In this document: in pieces, positions 6,143 through 9,140 of the stretch
How positions within the stretch are numbered: the first letter of the stretch is position 1
Layout of the letters: every line of letters begins with the position of its first letter
NCBI GenBank assembly: GCA_946538875.1
Contig: CAMNHD010000044.1
Location: forward strand, 1 to 9,140
DNA from: an uncultured Treponema sp.
Lineage (GTDB): Bacteria > Spirochaetota > Spirochaetia > Treponematales > Treponemataceae
Direction: 5' to 3'
Length of the DNA: 9,140 nucleotides
Position numbers and translations under genes: made by a program
The notes under the pieces: model-generated
What the model was told of the DNA's origin: nothing
The model's input: only the letters and a program-made list of their open reading frames with translations
Database searches by the model: none

Positions 6143-6195
6143 AGTTCGACTCCTTATATATATTAAGACGACTTTATGTCTATTTTATACAACTT

Positions 6196-6371
6196 TAACC
6201 GGCGGCGCTTACGCCAACCGGCAACGCTTACGCTAACCGGCAACGCTTACGCAAACCGGCAACGCTTACGCAAACTGGCGGCGCTTACGCAAACTGGCGG
6301 CGCTTACGCAAACTGGCGGCGCTTACGCCAACCGTGGGCTGCACCGCTAACCGTCAGCGGCACCCCAAACC
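6196..6371. repeat. 19-bp tandem repeat array between sigma and anti-sigma genes
   Basis: Seven nearly identical 19-bp units start at 6196, 6215, 6234, 6253, 6272, 6291 and 6310. The consensus is N-AACYGGCRRCGCTTACGC, in two subtypes (GGCAACGC in units 2-4, GGCGGCGC in units 1 and 5-7). Three decayed units follow at 6329, 6348 and 6367, keeping mainly the AACC and a GC-rich remainder, and run up to the sigma-factor stop codon at 6378. A 19-bp period cannot maintain a reading frame, so the array is non-coding. It fills most of the 235-bp gap and would be transcribed in the operon mRNA. Confidence 0.95.
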
Positions 6372-6377
6372 GCCACC

Positions 6378-6968
6378 CTACCCCGCAAAGTCCTTGAGCT
6401 TCTGCCTAAGGATTTTCTTTGCACGGAAGATATGAGACTTTATCGTGTTCACAGGAAAGCCCGTGACAACCGCAATCTCGTCGTAACTCATGTCATAGAA
6501 AAAGTATAAGTCCAGGCACACACCGTAATTGTCAGGCAGTTCCTTGACCGCTTCCTTTATAGCCTGGGCCGTCACAGTGCGTATCTGCAGCTCCTCAGGA
6601 GTCCTGACCAGAGAAGGCAAAACAGTCTCGTCAGCAATTGACTCATACTCCTTGACCCTTTCCTTGGCATTGACCGCCGTAGTATATGCAATCCGCGTAA
6701 GCCAGGTGGAAAACTGACTGTCCCCCTTGAAAGTGTCAAGCTTTGCAAACACCTTCAGGAACACGTCCTGGGTAAAGTCCTCCGTGTCAGTCTGATTACG
6801 GAAAAAACTGAACCCAATGGCCTGCACCCGGTTCTGATACAAAGACATGAGCTCGGCAAAAGCCTGTGACTTGCCCTTAAGACATTCCCTTACCAGATGA
6901 GCATCTCTTCTTTGTATACGTTTTTGTTCTAAACCAGAGCGGATATCAGGCTTCATTGTCCTTGTCAT
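6378..6968 (-). CDS. ECF-type RNA polymerase sigma factor
   Basis: A 196-residue extracytoplasmic-function sigma factor that directs RNA polymerase to a stress or envelope regulon. Region 2 lies at about 37-100: AFAELMSLYQNRV, then DTEDFTQDVFLKVFAKLDTF for core and -10 recognition, then FSTWLTRIAYTTAVN. A linker precedes region 4 (about 133-190), with ELPDNYGVCLDLYFFYDMSYDEIA and the helix-turn-helix TGFPVNTIKSHIFRAKKIL. Regions 1 and 3 are absent, as expected for ECF factors. The frame overlaps the upstream membrane-protein gene by 23 bases. ATG 6968 has no clear ribosome site; an in-frame ATG at 6956, preceded by AAGGA, is an alternative start giving a protein 4 residues shorter. The partner anti-sigma factor is the next gene. 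Its promoter consensus cannot be read here. Confidence 0.92.
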   Translation of the reverse strand: MTRTMKPDIRSGLEQKRIQRRDAHLVRECLKGKSQAFAELMSLYQNRVQAIGFSFFRNQTDTEDFTQDVFLKVFAKLDTFKGDSQFSTWLTRIAYTTAVNAKERVKEYESIADETVLPSLVRTPEELQIRTVTAQAIKEAVKELPDNYGVCLDLYFFYDMSYDEIAVVTGFPVNTIKSHIFRAKKILRQKLKDFAG

Positions 6969-7308
6969 TGTCGTGACGGTAAGCCGGATTCACCTTGTAG
7001 AACAGCAGCAGAGCCGCGCCTACGGCAAGGGGAATCAGTCCGCCCAGAAGAGCCCATGAACGGCCGGAAAGAAGCAGGAACATGACAGTCAGAACCAGCC
7101 CCACGGCCACCAGAATCATTCCCAGCAAAAGGGAAAACGCCTTGAAATTGAACGACTTCTGTTCAGTAGCATTCTTAAGAATCTTAAGCTTGTTCTCCCT
7201 GTGGTGCCAAAGCAGGGCAAAGAAAACAAGAGTGCCGACAAACACAATGCCTACAATCGGAATAATGGCCAGCACAACCTGAGCCGCAGGAGTCAATCCA
7301 GAATTCAT
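6946..7308 (-). CDS. Small three-helix membrane protein, possibly DUF6249-like
   Basis: A 120-residue integral membrane protein with hydrophobic helices at about 10-34, 57-80 and 84-104. A basic loop follows helix 1 (WHHRENKLKILKN), and the polar tail ends HDNDKDNEA. The pattern PIVGIVFVGTLVFFALLWHHR recalls the DUF6249 family of small membrane proteins found beside ECF sigma genes; this assignment is from memory and tentative. ATG 7308 is chosen because AAGAGG lies 6 bases upstream; the frame extends to a GTG at 7341 that has no ribosome site. Its end overlaps the sigma-factor start, so it is probably co-translated and functionally linked to the sigma/anti-sigma pair, perhaps as a sensor or modulator. 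Confidence 0.75.
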   Translation of the reverse strand: MNSGLTPAAQVVLAIIPIVGIVFVGTLVFFALLWHHRENKLKILKNATEQKSFNFKAFSLLLGMILVAVGLVLTVMFLLLSGRSWALLGGLIPLAVGAALLLFYKVNPAYRHDNDKDNEA

Positions 7309-7326
7309 GAGTACCTCTTGCCTTAT

Positions 7327-7340
7327 TGGACACAAGTCCA
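7327..7340. repeat. Short inverted repeat in the leader of the sigma operon
   Basis: TGGAC-ACAA-GTCCA is a perfect 5-bp inverted repeat about 18 bases upstream of ATG 7308. A second repeat with the same arms, TGTCC-ACC-GGACA, lies at 7391-7403. The pair could be an operator or RNA hairpins, but a purpose cannot be shown. Confidence 0.3.
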
Positions 7341-7368
7341 CAAAATTTGTTGCATTTTTTTTGAATTA

Positions 7369-7396
7369 TTTTTATCAGGCGGAACCCTTCTGTCCA
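7369..7396 (-). promoter_or_regulatory. Weak candidate promoter of the sigma operon
   Basis: The minus strand shows TGGACA (7391-7396), a 16-bp spacer and TAAAAA (7369-7374), giving a leader of about 54 nt before ATG 7308. The -10 box matches only 4 of 6 positions. An ECF-type autoregulated promoter (GGAAC-like -35, CGT-like -10) was looked for on this strand and not found. Confidence 0.3.
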
Positions 7397-7525
7397 CCGG
7401 ACAAACCGTCAGCAAGCAGCACCCTGCTCTGAGCCACCGGCCTTCCGGGGTTCGCTGCCGCTCATTGCCGCCCGTCAGCCTACGGCTGCCGGCCGCCAAC
7501 TAAAGCCCCTCCACGCCGGCGCCCA
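7381..7525. repeat. GC-rich hairpin block C after the FliL-like gene
   Basis: This non-coding stretch directly follows the stop codon of the FliL-like gene. It holds TGTCC-ACC-GGACA (7391-7403), AGCAG-CACC-CTGCT (7415-7428), CCGG-CCTT-CCGG (7437-7448) and CAGCC-TAC-GGCTG (7476-7488). TTCCGGGGTTC (7443-7453) is identical to 1371-1381 in block A. Both blocks later contain a CATTGC and end in CCCCTCCAC followed by GC-rich bases. No T-tract is present, so it is not a canonical terminator. Confidence 0.5.
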
Positions 7526-8101
7526 CTATCTGGAGTTCGCAAAGAAGATATACTCCGAAAAATAGATGCCGTTGATTTTTCCAAGCACCAGCTGACTGTT
7601 TATCTCTTTAAGAAGATCATCCTTAATATTTTTTTCACCGTGCTTCAGAAGTTCCTTTCTGGTGCGGGTTGAAAAATACTCATAAACAAGATTCTTTGCC
7701 ATGCGTTCCTTCTGCGACAGCTCCTCGAACAGGGCACTGTCCCCTGCGGGGTAAGTGAACCAGGGAGAGACTACCACAATCTCGCCGGTATCTTCGTTGT
7801 CCTCGGCCTTGGTGATAGCGCGCACCTGTCCTATCTTGTTGTAGGAGTCCACTCCGGCCCCCTTGCGCACACTTTTTGCAATAACCTGGTCCGGCGCCGG
7901 ATCCGCGTGGCGGTACATCTGTCCAAGAGGTGTTTTTCTGAATATAAAGGAAAGCACTGTACCGCTGGCCAGAATGACCAGAAGCACAAAGATGACTATC
8001 AAAAGAATTTTTGGCAGTACATTCCACCGGCTTTCATCATAGCTGTAGTTATCATCGAAATGCCGGTAACCGGTGTATTCCCTGTGAAACTTGTCGTACA
8101 T
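7526..8101 (-). CDS. FliL-like single-pass membrane protein
   Basis: A 191-residue protein with a 28-residue polar cytoplasmic N-terminus, one transmembrane helix (about 29-54) and a periplasmic domain. The C-terminal part (about 135-187: VYEYFSTRTRKELLKHGEKNIKDDLLKEINSQL and then GKINGIYFSEYIFF) matches the end of FliL, the flagellar basal-body protein that surrounds the stator and has a stomatin/SPFH-like fold. Canonical spirochaete fliL sits in the motility operon with motA/motB and fliM. This gene stands alone between hflX and a sigma-factor operon, so it is probably a FliL paralogue rather than the main copy, and a non-flagellar envelope role is possible. ATG 8101 has GGAGG (8106-8110) only 4 bases upstream. 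It has its own promoter. Confidence 0.7.
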   Translation of the reverse strand: MYDKFHREYTGYRHFDDNYSYDESRWNVLPKILLIVIFVLLVILASGTVLSFIFRKTPLGQMYRHADPAPDQVIAKSVRKGAGVDSYNKIGQVRAITKAEDNEDTGEIVVVSPWFTYPAGDSALFEELSQKERMAKNLVYEYFSTRTRKELLKHGEKNIKDDLLKEINSQLVLGKINGIYFSEYIFFANSR

Positions 8102-8119
8102 TCTGCCTCCGTTTTTTAC

Positions 8120-8148
8120 AGTCTAGCACATGTTGATTTTGAATTCAA
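8120..8148 (-). promoter_or_regulatory. Candidate promoter of the FliL-like gene
   Basis: The minus strand carries TTGAAT (8143-8148), a 17-bp spacer and TAGACT (8120-8125) with the extended -10 dinucleotide TG one base before it. Each box matches 4 of 6 positions. Transcription would start about 11 bases before ATG 8101, leaving just enough leader for the GGAGG site. Confidence 0.5.
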
Positions 8149-8149
8149 T

Positions 8150-8196
8150 AAATGCCCCCTCCCGCCACGACGCAAGCGGCAGCAACTTTGGCATTT
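8150..8196 (-). terminator. Terminator-like inverted repeat after hflX
   Basis: On the minus strand AAATGCC (8190-8196) and GGCATTT (8150-8156) form a perfect 7-bp stem, 9 bases after the hflX stop codon. The 33-base loop can form an inner CCGC/GCGG hairpin. Only a short T-containing stretch follows (TTTATTG), so it is weaker than the terminator at 5618. It lies immediately before the promoter of the FliL-like gene. Confidence 0.4.
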
Positions 8197-8205
8197 TTGT
8201 TACTA

Positions 8206-9140
8206 CTATTGATTTCCATGCCCCGGCGCAGAGGTATCAAAGGGCAGCAGCAGGGAAAGTGTGCGGGTTGTGGCGGAACCGTCGGTGGTCACAGTACCGG
8301 GAATTCTTGCGGTAAGATGAACACCGTCATCAAGCCAGTCCTCCTTGAGGATGGTACCGTGCTTGCGGGCTGTCTCCACAAGGGCGCAGTTTTCCATAGG
8401 GATAACAAAAGAGCGCACAGAGCCAAGCAGTTTTTCCGTGACAGCTCCGAGCAGGGTGTCAAATCCAGCCTGGGTCTTTGCGCTCACCCAGACTGCATCC
8501 GGGAATGTGTTCCGGAGCATCAGGATACGTTCATGGTCATTGGATACTACATCAGTTTTGTTAAGCACAACCAGTCTCTCTATACCGTCCGCCTTGATTT
8601 CCTCCAGAACCTTGAGCACCTGCCTGTACTGCTTGACACAGTTTTCATCGCTTGAGTCGACCACAATCAGGAGCAGATCCGCAAGAGAGGCTTCCTCAAG
8701 CGTTGACCTGAAGGCATCAATCAGGGTATGCGGCAGTTTGGAGATAAAACCGACTGTATCAGTCAGCAGGACAAAGGAACCTTCCGCAATGCTCATCTTG
8801 CGTGTTGTGGGATCAAGTGTCGCAAACAGCTTGTTCTCCACAAAGGCATCGGCACCCGTAAGCGCATTCAGCAGGCTTGACTTTCCGGCATTTGTGTAAC
8901 CCACCAGCGCGCAGGAAGCAAGGGCTGTCTTTTCCCTCATTTTGCGCTGGGTCTGTCTGGTGACCTCCACCTGATGCAGTTCCTTTTTTATCTGAAGGAT
9001 TTTTTCTTCTATCTGGCGTCTGTCAAGTTCAAGCTTTGTTTCTCCGCTGCCCTTGGCTCCAAAGGCACCGCCGCGCTGACGTGCCATATCGCCGTACATG
9101 TGGCTGAGTCTCGGCATCGAATAAATAAGGCGCGCAAGCT
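8206..9140 (-). CDS. hflX: GTPase HflX, N-terminus cut by window edge
   Basis: A ribosome-associated GTPase of the HflX/Obg group, which splits or rescues stalled ribosomes, often under heat stress. The frame runs off the right edge; roughly 90-100 N-terminal residues are missing. The visible part opens with LARLIYSMPRLSHMYGDMARQRGG, then the HflX signature GAKGSGETKLELDRR, a long helix, and the G domain: G1 GYTNAGKS, a switch-I segment FATLDPTTRK, G3 DTVGF, G4 NKTD and G5 SAK, followed by a C-terminal domain. An internal ATG at 9117 is not the real start, because the conserved LARLIYS lies before it in frame. All nucleotide-binding motifs are intact. Confidence 0.93.
   Translation of the reverse strand, partial: LARLIYSMPRLSHMYGDMARQRGGAFGAKGSGETKLELDRRQIEEKILQIKKELHQVEVTRQTQRKMREKTALASCALVGYTNAGKSSLLNALTGADAFVENKLFATLDPTTRKMSIAEGSFVLLTDTVGFISKLPHTLIDAFRSTLEEASLADLLLIVVDSSDENCVKQYRQVLKVLEEIKADGIERLVVLNKTDVVSNDHERILMLRNTFPDAVWVSAKTQAGFDTLLGAVTEKLLGSVRSFVIPMENCALVETARKHGTILKEDWLDDGVHLTARIPGTVTTDGSATTRTLSLLLPFDTSAPGHGNQ

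Noticed and set aside
6143..6195. Promoter for the anti-sigma gene (TAGACA-16-TATAAG)
   Set aside because: The -10 box overlaps the ribosome site, so the transcript would lack AAGGAG; no other good box pair was found.
6196..6371. CRISPR array
   Set aside because: Units are strictly contiguous with no unique spacers, and no cas genes are nearby.
6176..6397. A 73-codon plus-strand frame across the 19-bp array
   Set aside because: The 19-bp period shifts frame at every unit, the frame overlaps the sigma gene antisense, and no conserved product is seen.
8152..8899. Plus-strand frames of 167 and 184 codons
   Set aside because: Both are antisense to hflX, which keeps all its GTPase motifs.

Overview
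The window looks like spirochaete chromosome, most likely a Treponema-type organism. The evidence is a LysM protein of the style common in treponemes paired with a repeat-rich lipoprotein that has a relaxed lipobox, a free-standing FliL-like protein, and an ECF sigma factor with a zinc-finger membrane anti-sigma factor. The genus call is an inference from gene content. No plasmid, phage, insertion sequence, CRISPR or RNA gene was seen.

Layout: all protein genes except one lie on the minus strand. From left to right they are: lysA (diaminopimelate decarboxylase, cut off at base 1); a cytidylate-kinase-like protein with an extra C-terminal domain; a NUDIX hydrolase, the only plus-strand gene, divergent from the kinase; a LysM secreted protein and a 3 x 72-residue-repeat lipoprotein that form an overlapping pair behind a possible 15-codon leader ORF; a zinc-finger anti-sigma factor; an ECF sigma factor; a small three-helix membrane protein; a FliL-like membrane protein; and hflX (ribosome-associated GTPase, cut off at the right edge).

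How the genes fit together: 7308 to 5672 reads as one transcription unit (small membrane protein, sigma factor, anti-sigma factor), closed by a clear rho-independent terminator at 5618-5651. It probably controls an envelope-stress type response. Downstream, the lipoprotein and LysM protein form an envelope module translated through ATGA overlaps. lysA, the kinase and the FliL-like gene each have a recognisable sigma-70-type promoter. The lysA promoter sits so close to the ATG that the message is probably leaderless.

The most unusual content is non-coding. Four of the five gaps between co-directional minus-strand genes carry GC-rich repetitive DNA: a 21-bp tandem array plus a hairpin block (1231-1465), a chain of five hairpins (5429-5600), a 19-bp tandem array between sigma and anti-sigma genes (6196-6371), and another hairpin block (7381-7525). 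Three of these blocks share a diverged hairpin/core sequence, which suggests a dispersed REP-like intergenic repeat family. No wholly new protein system was recognised.
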